The position numbers and the translations under genes were made by a program. A stretch of 64,000 bases of DNA from Collinsella sp. AF23-2. Lineage in GTDB: Bacteria > Actinomycetota > Coriobacteriia > Coriobacteriales > Coriobacteriaceae. A model generated the notes under the pieces. It made no database searches and was not told where the DNA came from. It worked only from the letters and a program-made list of their open reading frames with translations. Shown here piece after piece: positions 1 through 13,484 of this stretch (position 1 is its first letter; the number at the start of each line of letters is the position of its first letter). The stretch is from contig NZ_QRVG01000011.1 in assembly GCF_003459245.1 (NCBI RefSeq), positions 6,743 to 70,742 on the forward strand, read 5' to 3'.

Positions 1-4206
<4,206 letters not shown>

Positions 4207-4253
4207 ATGATGTACCTGCTTTCGAAAGTTAATGACGTGCTTTCGGATGTAGA

Positions 4254-4281
4254 CCGCTGTCGAGTGCTAGTCGCACAGCGG
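4254..4281 (-). other. Hairpin in the EIIB-EIIC gap
   Basis: A 7-bp inverted repeat (CCGCTGT/ACAGCGG) with a 14-base loop sits in the 96-base gap between EIIB and EIIC. There is no T-run, so it is more likely a processing or stability element than a terminator. Confidence 0.3.
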
Positions 4282-4302
4282 CGATTTTGGGCTATTGAGC
4301 CC

Positions 4303-4611
4303 TTATGCCTTGGCGACCAGGTCCTCCGCCTGCTTGAGGACCTTGGCGCCATCGCAGCTGCCGTAGGCAACCGGATCGATTACGGCAACGGGAGCTTTGC
4401 CGTCAACGACTTTGGTGAGCTTGCGCTGAAGATGGCGGACCTGCGGGCCAAGCAGCAAAACGTCAAAGTTTCCGAGTTCCTCGGCAACCTGGCCTTGCTC
4501 GACGGCCCAAATCTTGTAATCATCCTTGCCCTGGGCCTTAGCGGCCTCCTCCATCTTGCTCACAACGAGCGAGGTGCTCATACCAGCACAGCAAGCCAAC
4601 ATGATGTTCAT
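4303..4611 (-). CDS. celA: PTS cellobiose/beta-glucoside transporter subunit IIB
   Basis: Cytoplasmic EIIB phosphocarrier of the lactose/cellobiose family, 102 residues, full length. The N-terminal strand and P-loop read MNIMLACCAGMSTSLVVSKM. Cys7, which precedes CAGMSTS, aligns with the phosphorylated cysteine of ChbB. It takes phosphate from EIIA and passes it to sugar bound in EIIC. The LLGPQVRH motif, also conserved in this family, follows near residue 55. The gene sits between EIIA and EIIC in the operon; ATG at 4611. Confidence 0.95.
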   Translation of the reverse strand: MNIMLACCAGMSTSLVVSKMEEAAKAQGKDDYKIWAVEQGQVAEELGNFDVLLLGPQVRHLQRKLTKVVDGKAPVAVIDPVAYGSCDGAKVLKQAEDLVAKA

Positions 4612-4674
4612 AACGGACTCCTTTCAAAAGCGCTCATCTTGGGCGCCCGATTGACCAAACTCGGTATTTTAGGG

Positions 4675-4995
4675 CTACTTGCCCTCGTACTTATCGCGAT
4701 AAAGCTCGATAAAGCGCTCGGCAAAATCACTCGCCATGATGGCCATCGTCAGATGGTCTTCGGCATGGATCAAGATGATGTTGATATCGACGGTATTGCC
4801 GTTCGCTTCAGCCTGAGTGAGCTCGAACTGCATCTTGTGGGCAGCGCTCATCTCGGACTGCGCCTCGGCGAGCTGTTTCTCGGCCTCTTCGAAATCGCCA
4901 TCATGGGCGGCGTCGATTGCCATGAGCGCGGCGGACTTGGCGTTGCCCGCATGCAGGATGATTTGAAGGGCATTTTCATATTTGCTCTCGTCCAT
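4675..4995 (-). CDS. celC: PTS cellobiose/beta-glucoside transporter subunit IIA
   Basis: Trimeric all-helical EIIA of the lactose/cellobiose family, 106 residues. The conserved motif IHAEDHLTMA places the phosphorylated histidine at His77 and the metal-coordinating aspartate at Asp80, by analogy with LacA. The N-terminal helix contains ALQIILHAGNAKSAAL, typical of the family. It receives phosphate from HPr and donates it to EIIB. The gene begins 12 bases after the LicR-like regulator ends, so the two are probably cotranscribed and translationally linked. Start ATG at 4995 follows an AGGAGACACCG site. Confidence 0.95.
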   Translation of the reverse strand: MDESKYENALQIILHAGNAKSAALMAIDAAHDGDFEEAEKQLAEAQSEMSAAHKMQFELTQAEANGNTVDINIILIHAEDHLTMAIMASDFAERFIELYRDKYEGK

Positions 4996-5007
4996 CGGTG
5001 TCTCCTT

Positions 5008-6939
5008 CTACTCGTTGTTGTCTGTTTTTCCATACATATTCAAAAGCTTGACGACGGTCTCCCATCGTTGGTTGTCGACAAGCTCCTGGATAGCCTCTTT
5101 GCTGGTAAGCATCTTGGCCATACTGCGGTAGAAACGGTCAAGCTTCTTGTCCTTAGCCTTTGAGACTGATACTAGAAAGACCGCCCGCACCGCTTGCCCG
5201 TTCCATTCGACCGGCTCGCGCAGCAGTCCAACGCAAACAAACGTCTCGTCCGTCACGGCCTTGACCGAATGGGGCATGGCGACCTGATTGCCAAAACTCG
5301 TCTGCGCGAGTTCCTCGCGACGCATGACCAGCTGCTTAAACTCGTCAGGCACGTTACGCATGGCGGCGACCTGCTCGCATAGAATTGAGATGACCTCGTT
5401 CTTGTCTGCAGCGACCATATCGGAGACAAAAAGGTCAGCCGAAAAATAAGGTGCAAGGTCACCGGTAACATTTGCACCGGCAAGAATCTCACGAACATCG
5501 TGCATATCATCGGCATCGAGAAAGAAGCTCACCTCGCGCACGGGCACCGGAAGCGCTCGATGCAGGGGCACCGTGGTAAAAACGTAATCGATACCCGTCA
5601 TATCAATACTGTCGACATGGGAGGCATCGCAGGTCACAATCTTGTCCACGAGAGCACCGAACTCTTGGCGGTATCGGTACTCAAGGAGCTTGGCGCTTCC
5701 CTGTCCGCTCGCGCACACTACGAGGATATTCTTACGCGGGACCTCGCTCTTCTGGCGCTCAAGCGCCAAGGCGAAGGCGAGTGCGATATAGCCGATCTCG
5801 TCATCCGAAAGACGACTACCGTAGTGCTCGGCAAGGATGACCGACGAATCGAGTGCCATCGAATACGCGAGCGCGAATCTCTCCTTGATATCGGCAAGCA
5901 GCGGATTATCGATATGCATGCGATATTTGAGACGCACGGCAAGCGGAACGATATGACGCGCGAGGTTCATGCGGAGCTCAAGATCGCCGCGAAAATCAAA
6001 GTGATAGGAATCCCAGATGCACTCGAGCATCTCAGTGACCACATCCCAAACCTCGTCGGAAATTACGAGACCTTCATCTGCACCGTCGGAACTAGCATAC
6101 AGAGATTGCTTTCCCGCAAGGTGAATGGCGATGTAGGCAACCTCCTCCTCTGGGAGCCGAATGTCGAAAGCTTTCTCGATACGCAAAGCCACACAACCGG
6201 CCACCGCAAACTCGCGCGCTGTACGCAGCTTCTCAATATGTTCGGCTTCGAGCGGGACGTAGCACTGCTCGCGGATTCGCCAAATGGCGACCGCGATATG
6301 AACCAGCAAGTTTTGATAGGCCGCTGAGTTGATTTGGAAGCCTTCCTCGGCAATGACCTCATTCACACAGGTGGCAATCGTGTCGAGGGTCACCTGGTTC
6401 TGAGAATCGCTCTCACGATGCTCTGCAAGCTTGTCGAGCGTAATGCTTGCCAAGCAGAGGCGACGCGACATCTCCGAGCCGCTCACGCGAATCCCGTAAT
6501 GAGGACGCCGTTCAAGCTTGAGATCGAACTTGGCCAGCTGTGCCTCAACCCGCTTGAGATCGCCTGAAATAGCATTGCGGGATACATAGAGGATCTCCGA
6601 AAGATCGTCCAGGGTGATCCAGTCGACGCGACTCAACAGGTCGTTCAGCAAGTACTCAACGCGCCCCTCGCTCGTAGAGGGAATTGACTTGAGACCCCCA
6701 TTGGATGCATCGTCCTTGATCGAGCGGTATGCGTCGCAATCGCTGATATTGAGGGTATAACCCCCGCCACGGTGTTTATGGATATGGGCCTGAGGCTCGA
6801 GGACAGCGTTGAGCTTCTTGACATAAGTACGAATCGTGCGATCGCTCACGCCAAACTCTTCGCAAAGACGAGCGGGCGAAACATCGTGATTAGCCTCTAT
6901 GTAGTCAAGTACTTTTTGAACCTGTGAATCTAACACCAA
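5008..6939 (-). CDS. licR: LicR-type PTS-regulated transcriptional activator (HTH-HTH-PRD-PRD-EIIB-EIIA)
   Basis: Multidomain activator of 643 residues, usual for the LicR/MtlR group. Two N-terminal helix-turn-helix domains (about 1-65 and 95-155) are followed by PRD1 with His214 and His273, PRD2 with His329, an EIIB-like domain with Cys409 in VVCASGQGSA, and a fructose/mannitol-type EIIA domain with His557 in AMPHS. Phosphorylation of these residues by HPr and the PTS enzymes should tune activity to substrate supply. The second PRD2 histidine is replaced (GYIALAFALA, about residue 388), so PRD2 control may be simplified. Start is TTG at 6939, seven bases after GGAGG; GTG at 6936 is an alternative. 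It heads the PTS operon and probably activates it. Confidence 0.9.
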   Translation of the reverse strand: MVLDSQVQKVLDYIEANHDVSPARLCEEFGVSDRTIRTYVKKLNAVLEPQAHIHKHRGGGYTLNISDCDAYRSIKDDASNGGLKSIPSTSEGRVEYLLNDLLSRVDWITLDDLSEILYVSRNAISGDLKRVEAQLAKFDLKLERRPHYGIRVSGSEMSRRLCLASITLDKLAEHRESDSQNQVTLDTIATCVNEVIAEEGFQINSAAYQNLLVHIAVAIWRIREQCYVPLEAEHIEKLRTAREFAVAGCVALRIEKAFDIRLPEEEVAYIAIHLAGKQSLYASSDGADEGLVISDEVWDVVTEMLECIWDSYHFDFRGDLELRMNLARHIVPLAVRLKYRMHIDNPLLADIKERFALAYSMALDSSVILAEHYGSRLSDDEIGYIALAFALALERQKSEVPRKNILVVCASGQGSAKLLEYRYRQEFGALVDKIVTCDASHVDSIDMTGIDYVFTTVPLHRALPVPVREVSFFLDADDMHDVREILAGANVTGDLAPYFSADLFVSDMVAADKNEVISILCEQVAAMRNVPDEFKQLVMRREELAQTSFGNQVAMPHSVKAVTDETFVCVGLLREPVEWNGQAVRAVFLVSVSKAKDKKLDRFYRSMAKMLTSKEAIQELVDNQRWETVVKLLNMYGKTDNNE

Positions 6940-6953
6940 CGTTTCACCTCCCC

Positions 6954-6980
6954 GTATCTATCTGACAATTAGAAAGATAC
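6954..6980 (-). promoter_or_regulatory. 27-bp palindrome upstream of the PTS regulator
   Basis: Ten-base arms, GTATCTATCT and AGAAAGATAC, are inverted with one mismatch around a seven-base centre. The element ends within a few bases of the regulator's ribosome site and lies in a short A+T-rich stretch. It is a good candidate operator for the LicR-like protein or a catabolite regulator. A role is inferred from position and symmetry only. Confidence 0.5.
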
Positions 6981-7055
6981 AAGGTTTATGAAAGGTGTTC
7001 CACAATCCCGATTTCCCCAGAAGTCGGAAGTCTCTTGGGTGGAAACGGAAACTGT

Positions 7056-7736
7056 CTAGCGCATGAACGGGTTGCACATGAGTTCACGCGCCATAGTGGT
7101 CGAGGGACCGTGGCCAGTCAAACAAACGGTATCGGGTGGAAGCATGTGGGCGAGCTTGGAGAGCGAGCGCAGAATCGCTGCCTCGTCGCCACCGGCAAGA
7201 TCGGTGCGGCCGTGGCTGCCCGGGAATAGGGTGTCGCCCACAAAGGCAATGTTCCTCTGCTCAGTGGCGGCGAACAGAACGATGCCGCCCGGTGTGTGCC
7301 CGGGCACCTCAATTACCTGCAGGCAAATGTCGCCCAGCTCAATGGTGTCGCCCTCGGCAAGCAGCCGCGTCGGCTCACCTGGATCGGGCGTCTCGATGCC
7401 CCACATCGCTCGCTGCTCCTCGATATTCGCATGCGGCACTGCTGCGTCCTTGCCACACAGCTCGTACAGGGCGTCGGCGCCAACGGCGGCCCGAACTCCA
7501 GCGACACCGCCAACATGGTCGGCGTGACCGTGCGTGCAAACGGCGCCGAGCACCTGCACATCGGGGTGTTCGGCTCGAATATGCTCCACCAAGCGCTCGC
7601 CTTCCCATGCGGGGTCGATAATCACGCACTCATTGTCCGAAATGACAGCATAGCTATTGGTCTGAATGGGACCGTTTACGAGCGTCTCGATCTCGACCGA
7701 TCCCTTGGGAGTTAAATCCAAGGACACAGCACTCAT
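7056..7736 (-). CDS. Metallo-beta-lactamase-fold hydrolase (glyoxalase II-like)
   Basis: Soluble 226-residue MBL-fold hydrolase. The metal-binding motif THGHADHVGG (near residue 68) is followed by the conserved VPGHTPGG, FVGDTLFPGSHGRTD and LTGHGPSTT motifs, so both zinc sites look intact. Such stand-alone proteins hydrolyse thioesters like S-lactoylglutathione analogues or act on unknown esters. Actinobacteria of this type usually lack glutathione, so a different thiol substrate is likely. ATG at 7736 follows GGAGAGGGGC. It lies downstream of rel on the same strand, separated by a perfect hairpin. The exact reaction is unknown. Confidence 0.85.
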   Translation of the reverse strand: MSAVSLDLTPKGSVEIETLVNGPIQTNSYAVISDNECVIIDPAWEGERLVEHIRAEHPDVQVLGAVCTHGHADHVGGVAGVRAAVGADALYELCGKDAAVPHANIEEQRAMWGIETPDPGEPTRLLAEGDTIELGDICLQVIEVPGHTPGGIVLFAATEQRNIAFVGDTLFPGSHGRTDLAGGDEAAILRSLSKLAHMLPPDTVCLTGHGPSTTMARELMCNPFMR

Positions 7737-7756
7737 GCCCCTCTCCTCTCTATAGA

Positions 7757-7784
7757 ACTCGAGGCATCAAACGATGCCTCGAGT
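7757..7784 (-). terminator. Perfect 12-bp hairpin between rel and the MBL gene
   Basis: ACTCGAGGCATC and its exact reverse complement flank an AAAC loop in the 84-base gap after rel. On the minus strand it is followed by TCTATAG rather than a run of T, so termination would be weak. It may separate rel from the downstream gene or stabilise the rel mRNA end. Confidence 0.5.
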
Positions 7785-7820
7785 GTAGCGAATATCGATA
7801 ATGTGGCACGTTCGTCGCGA

Positions 7821-10181
7821 CTAAACGCGACGCTTGAGCTGAGCTCCACCCTCACCCGGCATCAGACGGCGTGCGTCATAGACCGAGTCGACACTGCTGA
7901 TGGAAGCCAGCAGCGGATCCAGACCACTCGCGTCCGAAATCTCGACCATAAAGCGCAGGGTTGCAATACCCTCGCGGTTGGTCGACGTGGCGGCAGAAAG
8001 GATATTGCCGCCCGCATCGCCAATGGCAATGGTGACATCCTTGAGAAGGCCCATGCGGTCCAGGCACTCGACCACGATCTCAACCTGGAACAGGGTATCG
8101 GCAGCGCCGTCCCACTCAACGTCAATCATGCGCTCGGGGTGTTCCATAAGACCCTTGACGTTGGGGCAGTTGGCACGGTGCACCGAGACGCCGCGGCCGC
8201 GCGTGATGAAGCCCACGATATCGTCGCCCGTCACGGGGTTGCAACAATGCGCCAGACGAACCAGCAAGCCGCTGTTGCTCTCGCCCTTGACGATGATACC
8301 GTTGCTGGCACTCTTGCCACGCTTTTGGGGCTTGCGGTTGGATCCGCGCGCGGGCTGCTTCACGACCTCGGCAATGGCCTCGGCCTTGGCGAGCTGCTCC
8401 TCGGGCTTGGGATCCAAGATCTGCTCGACTTTGTTGCCCACGGCACGCGGGGCGACTTTGCCCGCCCCAACGGCTGCGAACAGGTCCTCGAGCTGCTTGT
8501 AGTTAAACTGCTCTGCCACGGCATTGAGCGCACGCGTAGATCGCGGCGTAGAGATGCCGTACCCGCGCTTGCGCAGGTCCTTGGCCAGTATATCGCGGCC
8601 GGCGGCAGCGTCATCGTCTTTGGTCGCGGCAGCGAAGTAACGGCGAATCTTCGACTTGGCCGAAGGTGTCTTGACGATCTTGAGCCAATCGCGCGACGGC
8701 TTGGAACTCTTATTGGTCAGGATTTCAACGCGGTCGCCCGTCTTGATCTCATGCGTGAGCGGCGCGACCGCACCGTTGATCTTAGCGCCGACGCAGTGGT
8801 TGCCCACCTCGGTGTGAACGGCATAGGCAAAGTCGAGCGGCGTGGAGCCGGCACGAAGCGCCATGACCTCGCCCTTGGGCGTAAAGACAAAGATCTCCTG
8901 GTCGAAGAGGTCGACCTTCAACGAGTGCAGGTATTCCTTGGCATCGGTAATCTCATCAGACGCTGCCCAATCGAGCGAATGCTTGAGCCAGTTTATCTGG
9001 TCGTCCAGACGCTGGGCATCATTGGTCTTTGAAGCAGACGATCCGCCCGACTTCTTGTACAGCCAGTGGGCGGCGATGCCGTACTCGGCCTGCTCGTGCA
9101 TCTCGTAGGTTCGAATCTGAATCTCGAGCGGACGGGCCGTGGGGCCGATAACCGTCGTATGAAGCGACTGATAGTTATTGACCTTGGGCATGGCGATATA
9201 GTCTTTAAAGCGACCGGGCATGGGGTGCCACAGCGTATGCACCGCACCGAGCGTGGAATAGCAATCGCGCACCGAATGAGTGATGACGCGCAGCGCCACC
9301 AAGTCATAAATCTCGGAGAATTCCTTGCCTTTGCGCTTCATCTTTTGGTAGATGGACCAATAGTGCTTGGAGCGGCCGTTGATCTGGAAGCCCTCCAGGC
9401 CAATGCGGTTGAGTTCATCGGTGAGCGTCTTGATAGTCTCGGCCAGATAGCGCTCGCGAACCTCACGCGACTCTGCCACCATGCGCGCGATGCGCTGGTA
9501 GGCGTCGGGCTCCAAATAGAAGAAGGACAGATCCTCGAGCTCCCACTTAATAGAGCTCATGCCCAGGCGGTCGGCCAGGGGCGCGTACACGTCCATAGTC
9601 TCGCGTGCCTTAAACAGGCGACGGTCCTCGCGCAGGGCGGCGAGCGTGCGCATATTATGCAGGCGGTCGGCGAGTTTGACGATGATAACGCGGATGTCCT
9701 TGGACATGGCGAGGAACATCTTGCGCAGCGTGAGCGCCTGTTTCTCGTCCATGCTGTCGACTTCGATGTTGGTGAGCTTGGTCACGCCATCGACGAGCTC
9801 GGCCACCGTATCGCCAAACAGGCCGGAAACATCAGCAAGCGAGGTCTCGGTATCCTCGACGGTATCGTGCAGCAGCGCGGCGCACACCACATCGCAGTCC
9901 ATCTTGAGATCGGCCAAAATGATGGCCACCTCGACGGGATGGTTGATGTACATCTCACCCGAGCGGCGCTTTTGGTTGCAGTGCTTCTCGGCAGCAAAGC
10001 AATAGGCCTGCTCCACCTTAGAAAAGTCGTCCTCATTCATATATTTGAGGCACAGGCGCTCCAGCTTGTCGTAGCTGTCCGCCATAATCTCGGGCGGCAG
10101 CTCATCGGCATGCTTATAGTGCTCCATCTCCGAGAACGGCTGGAGGGTGGAATCATGGGCGGTACGGGCTGCGGCATCCAT
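7821..10181 (-). CDS. rel: Bifunctional (p)ppGpp synthetase/hydrolase Rel
   Basis: Long RSH protein of 786 residues. The N-terminal HD hydrolase domain shows YINHP (His81) and LLHDTVEDT (His105-Asp106). The synthetase domain contains GRFKDYIAMPKVNNYQS and the EIQIRT segment. A TGS domain begins near KGEVMALRAGSTPLDFAYAVHTEVG. The C-terminus has the conserved RLAHCCNPVTGDDIVGFITRG region and a final ACT domain from about residue 710. Both catalytic halves look intact, so it should make and degrade (p)ppGpp in response to stalled ribosomes. ATG at 10181 follows AAGGGGACC. It begins 16 bases after the RecJ-helicase gene ends, suggesting cotranscription. Confidence 0.96.
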   Translation of the reverse strand: MDAAARTAHDSTLQPFSEMEHYKHADELPPEIMADSYDKLERLCLKYMNEDDFSKVEQAYCFAAEKHCNQKRRSGEMYINHPVEVAIILADLKMDCDVVCAALLHDTVEDTETSLADVSGLFGDTVAELVDGVTKLTNIEVDSMDEKQALTLRKMFLAMSKDIRVIIVKLADRLHNMRTLAALREDRRLFKARETMDVYAPLADRLGMSSIKWELEDLSFFYLEPDAYQRIARMVAESREVRERYLAETIKTLTDELNRIGLEGFQINGRSKHYWSIYQKMKRKGKEFSEIYDLVALRVITHSVRDCYSTLGAVHTLWHPMPGRFKDYIAMPKVNNYQSLHTTVIGPTARPLEIQIRTYEMHEQAEYGIAAHWLYKKSGGSSASKTNDAQRLDDQINWLKHSLDWAASDEITDAKEYLHSLKVDLFDQEIFVFTPKGEVMALRAGSTPLDFAYAVHTEVGNHCVGAKINGAVAPLTHEIKTGDRVEILTNKSSKPSRDWLKIVKTPSAKSKIRRYFAAATKDDDAAAGRDILAKDLRKRGYGISTPRSTRALNAVAEQFNYKQLEDLFAAVGAGKVAPRAVGNKVEQILDPKPEEQLAKAEAIAEVVKQPARGSNRKPQKRGKSASNGIIVKGESNSGLLVRLAHCCNPVTGDDIVGFITRGRGVSVHRANCPNVKGLMEHPERMIDVEWDGAADTLFQVEIVVECLDRMGLLKDVTIAIGDAGGNILSAATSTNREGIATLRFMVEISDASGLDPLLASISSVDSVYDARRLMPGEGGAQLKRRV

Positions 10182-10196
10182 CGAGGTCCCCTTCCC

Positions 10197-13100
10197 CTAG
10201 GCCCGCGGTACGATCGGGCGGTTAACTTTGGCTAGCATATCAGAAGCGCACGAATCGAGCGCCCAACTCCGGAAAGCCGAGAACTCCATGCGCGAACGCA
10301 ACCCCTCCAAATAGCGAATTGACCTGCTCAATTGCACACGGCCGGGGTTTTCGGCCATCGCGATGCGACGGGTGTCGTCAAACCCCGAAACGCGACAGAA
10401 ACCAAGCTCTTCGAAGATTCCCAGGCCACTCTCCACCGAGCGCTCGTCGACCGGCGTGCGAGCATCGATGGCAAGGCACATCTGCGCGATGTCGATATCG
10501 CTCGCGCTAAAGGAATCGTCCCCGGTCTTGCCGCGGTTGGAGCGCCACATGGTTTGCAGCGCGCGATAGAGCGTGACGAGCTCGTCGCGCTCGGGCGCAT
10601 AGCAGTCGAGTAGGCGCTCGTTAATGCGGGCGTCGCGCGACGAATAGAGCAGGTGGATCACGGCGGGCTGGCCATCGCGACCGGCGCGGCCGCTCATCTG
10701 GTTAAACTCAATCGCGCCAAACGGCATGTGGTAGAGCACGACATGGCGAATATCGGGAAGGTTGACGCCCTCGCCAAAGGCAGAGGTCGAGACGATGCAG
10801 CTGAGGCATCCGTCACGAAACGCCTCCTCTACGCGATGGCGGTCGGTGCGCGTAAGGCCCGCGTTGTAAAAGGCGATATGCGACGCGTAGTCGGGAACGC
10901 GTTTGCGTAGCGTCTTGGCAAGCGCCACGGACTGATCACGCGAGTTAACGTAGATGACGGTCTTCTCCCCCGTCGCGACGATGGACACCAGGCGGTTTTC
11001 GCGGCTCGCAAGATCGCGGTCGTCCTCGAGCCGCAAGTTCTCGCGCACGGTCTCGTCGACCACCGTACGGGTAATCGGCAACACGCGGGCAAGCTCCGCC
11101 ACGACCGGAGCCGTCGCGGTGGCCGTCGCCGCCATAACGACCGGATCGCCCAGGGCCTTGAGGATGTCGGGCATGTCGAGGTATGCGCTACGGTCGCCGC
11201 CCTTGGCAAGACCGGCATGATGCGCCTCGTCGATAACGACAAACCCGATACGACCCGAGCGAGCAAAGCGGTCTCGGTGAATAGACAGGAACTCCGGCGT
11301 CGTGAGCACGATGCCGGTGCGGCCCGAAGCCAGGCCGGCAAACACGTCATCGCGCGCTGCCTCCACGGTCTCGCCGGTCAACACGCCCACGCCAATGCCG
11401 AGCGCAGCCATCGTCGATGAAAGATGATAGGCCTGGTCGGCAACGAGCGCGCGCAGCGGATAGACAAAGATGCTCGCGCGACCGCGAAGGACCGCCTCGC
11501 GTGCGGCGTGCACGTGGAAAATCAGAGACTTACCACGTCCCGTCCCCATAACGGCCAAAACGCTCTGGTGGTCGGCGAGCGCGTCGAGTGCCTCGACCTG
11601 CGCGCGATGTGGCTGGTTCGAGCCGATAAAGCTATGGATAAGCGAGCGCGTGAGCTCGGTATAAGAAAGCTGGGCGAGCGTCTCGCGTTTACGCGACTCC
11701 AGGCGCGGGCCTAAGTCCGCCGGTTGCACGCCGCGACGAAGCTCGCACGCCGGATCGTCGATATTGGGCGCCGTGGTATCACGCACCAAGACATCCTTGA
11801 TCATGAGCTTGGGCTTCACGCGTCCCTGCCAATGCTCGGCCACGGCCTCGAATACCAAGTCGACGGCGCTGTCGCAATTGATGAGCCTATCGATCTGCGG
11901 CACGCGGAACATGATGGCCGGCACACTCGCGGCGCCATCAGTCGCCACAAAGCGCATGTGCTCGCCGGTTTTGCCCACCACGGCGCGATCGCACATCGTC
12001 ACGCCCTCGGCCGCCAACAGCGGCACCTTATTGCCCTGGCCAAACGGCTCAAGACGAGAAATCTGCTCGATAGTCTCGATATTTAGCTCGGAGAGGTCAA
12101 CGGTGGCGGCAACCTCGTCAGTGTCCTCAAAGTCATCGGCGGGAAGCTCCGATAGCACGGCCGAAAGGCGACGACGGAACTCGTCGAGCTTGGACGCCTC
12201 GATGGTCACGCCCACCGCACCCGCATGCCCGCCGCGGCGAATCAGCAGATCCGAGCAGCGCTCTACGGCATCGAACAGGTTGACCTTGCCCACCGAGCGG
12301 CCCGATCCGCGTGCAACGCCGTCCTCGATCGAAAAGAGCAGCGCCGGCACGTGATAACGGTTGGTCAGACGGCTCGCTACGATACCCTTGACGCCCTCGT
12401 GCCAGCCCTCGCCACCCACGACGATTGCGCGACCGCCATCATAAGTCTCCTCGACCTTTGCCATGGCGTCGCGTGTGAGCTCCGCTTCGATCTCGCGGCG
12501 CTGACGGTTGATCTCCTCGAGCTCGGCCGCCAGCGCGCTTGCCTCGATAGGATCGCGGGCAAGCAGCAGGTCGAGCGCCAGCTTGGGATCGGCCATGCGA
12601 CCGGCGGCGTTCAAGCGGGGAATGAGCGAAAACGACAGGCCATCGGCCGTAATGCTAGAGAGGTCGGCCTTGGCGAGCGCTGCCAGCGCGATGTAGCCGG
12701 GACGAGCCGTCACGCGCATCTGCTGGATGCCCTCGGCGACCAACGCGCGGTTCTCGGGCGTGAGCGGCATCATGTCGGACACGGTGCCCAGCGCCGCGAC
12801 CTCTATCAGCGAACGCCAATACGACGGCTTGCCCAAACGCTCGCCCAGAACCTGCACCAGCTTGAGTGCCACGCCGGCACCGGCAAGCTCACGCGAGGGA
12901 CCCTCGTCCTCGAGCTTGGGGTCGGTCAAGGGCACGCCCTGCGGCACCTGGTCGGAGGGCTCGTGATGGTCCGTGACCACCAAATCGATCCCCAGGCTCT
13001 CCAGATAGGAAACCTCTTCCTTGGCGGCAATACCGTTATCGACGGTCACAATCAGGTTGGGTTGGGCGAGCTCGTTGACGCGGTCGAGCGCCGCACGCGA

Positions 13101-13484
13101 CAGGCCGTAGCCCTCGTCAAAGCGATGCGGGATAAACGGCGTGACGTTGGCGCCAAACGAACGTAGCGCCTCGGTCAACAGACAAGTCGACGTAATGCCG
13201 TCGACGTCAAAATCGCCAAAGACGGCGATGCGCTCGTGGCTGTGAATAGCACGCTCAACGCGGGCGGCGACGACCGCCATGCCCGGAATAACGAGCGGGT
13301 CCGCCCAGTCGCGATCGAGCGAAGGCGTCAAAAACAGTTGGCCTTCTTCGATGGATGTAATGCCGTGCGCGACCATAATGCGCGCCACCAGCCCGGGTAT
13401 GCCCAAGCCAGCCGAAAGCTCCTTTTCGAGCTCGGGGTTTTGCCGAGCGACCGCCCAGCGATGCGTCGTCTTAAGCGATGACAT
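10197..13484 (-). CDS. recJ: RecJ single-strand DNA exonuclease fused to a RecQ-like SF2 helicase
   Basis: A 1095-residue fusion. Residues 1-570 are a complete RecJ: DHH motifs FGDFDVDGITS (about 90) and VVTDHHEP (about 170), LNAAGRM, the DHHA1 motif RRGGHAGAVG and an OB-like segment. Residues about 600-1095 form a helicase with Walker A MGTGRGKS (about 647-653), DEAH (about 752), motif III ATATATA and motif VI QMSGRAGRDG, most like RecQ. It should resect single-stranded 5' ends and unwind its own substrate in repair. RecJ alone is usually 550-800 residues. The ATG at 13484 (MSSLKTTHRW) fits RecJ N-termini; an upstream GTG at 13529 is possible but has no good ribosome site. Confidence 0.9.
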   Translation of the reverse strand: MSSLKTTHRWAVARQNPELEKELSAGLGIPGLVARIMVAHGITSIEEGQLFLTPSLDRDWADPLVIPGMAVVAARVERAIHSHERIAVFGDFDVDGITSTCLLTEALRSFGANVTPFIPHRFDEGYGLSRAALDRVNELAQPNLIVTVDNGIAAKEEVSYLESLGIDLVVTDHHEPSDQVPQGVPLTDPKLEDEGPSRELAGAGVALKLVQVLGERLGKPSYWRSLIEVAALGTVSDMMPLTPENRALVAEGIQQMRVTARPGYIALAALAKADLSSITADGLSFSLIPRLNAAGRMADPKLALDLLLARDPIEASALAAELEEINRQRREIEAELTRDAMAKVEETYDGGRAIVVGGEGWHEGVKGIVASRLTNRYHVPALLFSIEDGVARGSGRSVGKVNLFDAVERCSDLLIRRGGHAGAVGVTIEASKLDEFRRRLSAVLSELPADDFEDTDEVAATVDLSELNIETIEQISRLEPFGQGNKVPLLAAEGVTMCDRAVVGKTGEHMRFVATDGAASVPAIMFRVPQIDRLINCDSAVDLVFEAVAEHWQGRVKPKLMIKDVLVRDTTAPNIDDPACELRRGVQPADLGPRLESRKRETLAQLSYTELTRSLIHSFIGSNQPHRAQVEALDALADHQSVLAVMGTGRGKSLIFHVHAAREAVLRGRASIFVYPLRALVADQAYHLSSTMAALGIGVGVLTGETVEAARDDVFAGLASGRTGIVLTTPEFLSIHRDRFARSGRIGFVVIDEAHHAGLAKGGDRSAYLDMPDILKALGDPVVMAATATATAPVVAELARVLPITRTVVDETVRENLRLEDDRDLASRENRLVSIVATGEKTVIYVNSRDQSVALAKTLRKRVPDYASHIAFYNAGLTRTDRHRVEEAFRDGCLSCIVSTSAFGEGVNLPDIRHVVLYHMPFGAIEFNQMSGRAGRDGQPAVIHLLYSSRDARINERLLDCYAPERDELVTLYRALQTMWRSNRGKTGDDSFSASDIDIAQMCLAIDARTPVDERSVESGLGIFEELGFCRVSGFDDTRRIAMAENPGRVQLSRSIRYLEGLRSRMEFSAFRSWALDSCASDMLAKVNRPIVPRA

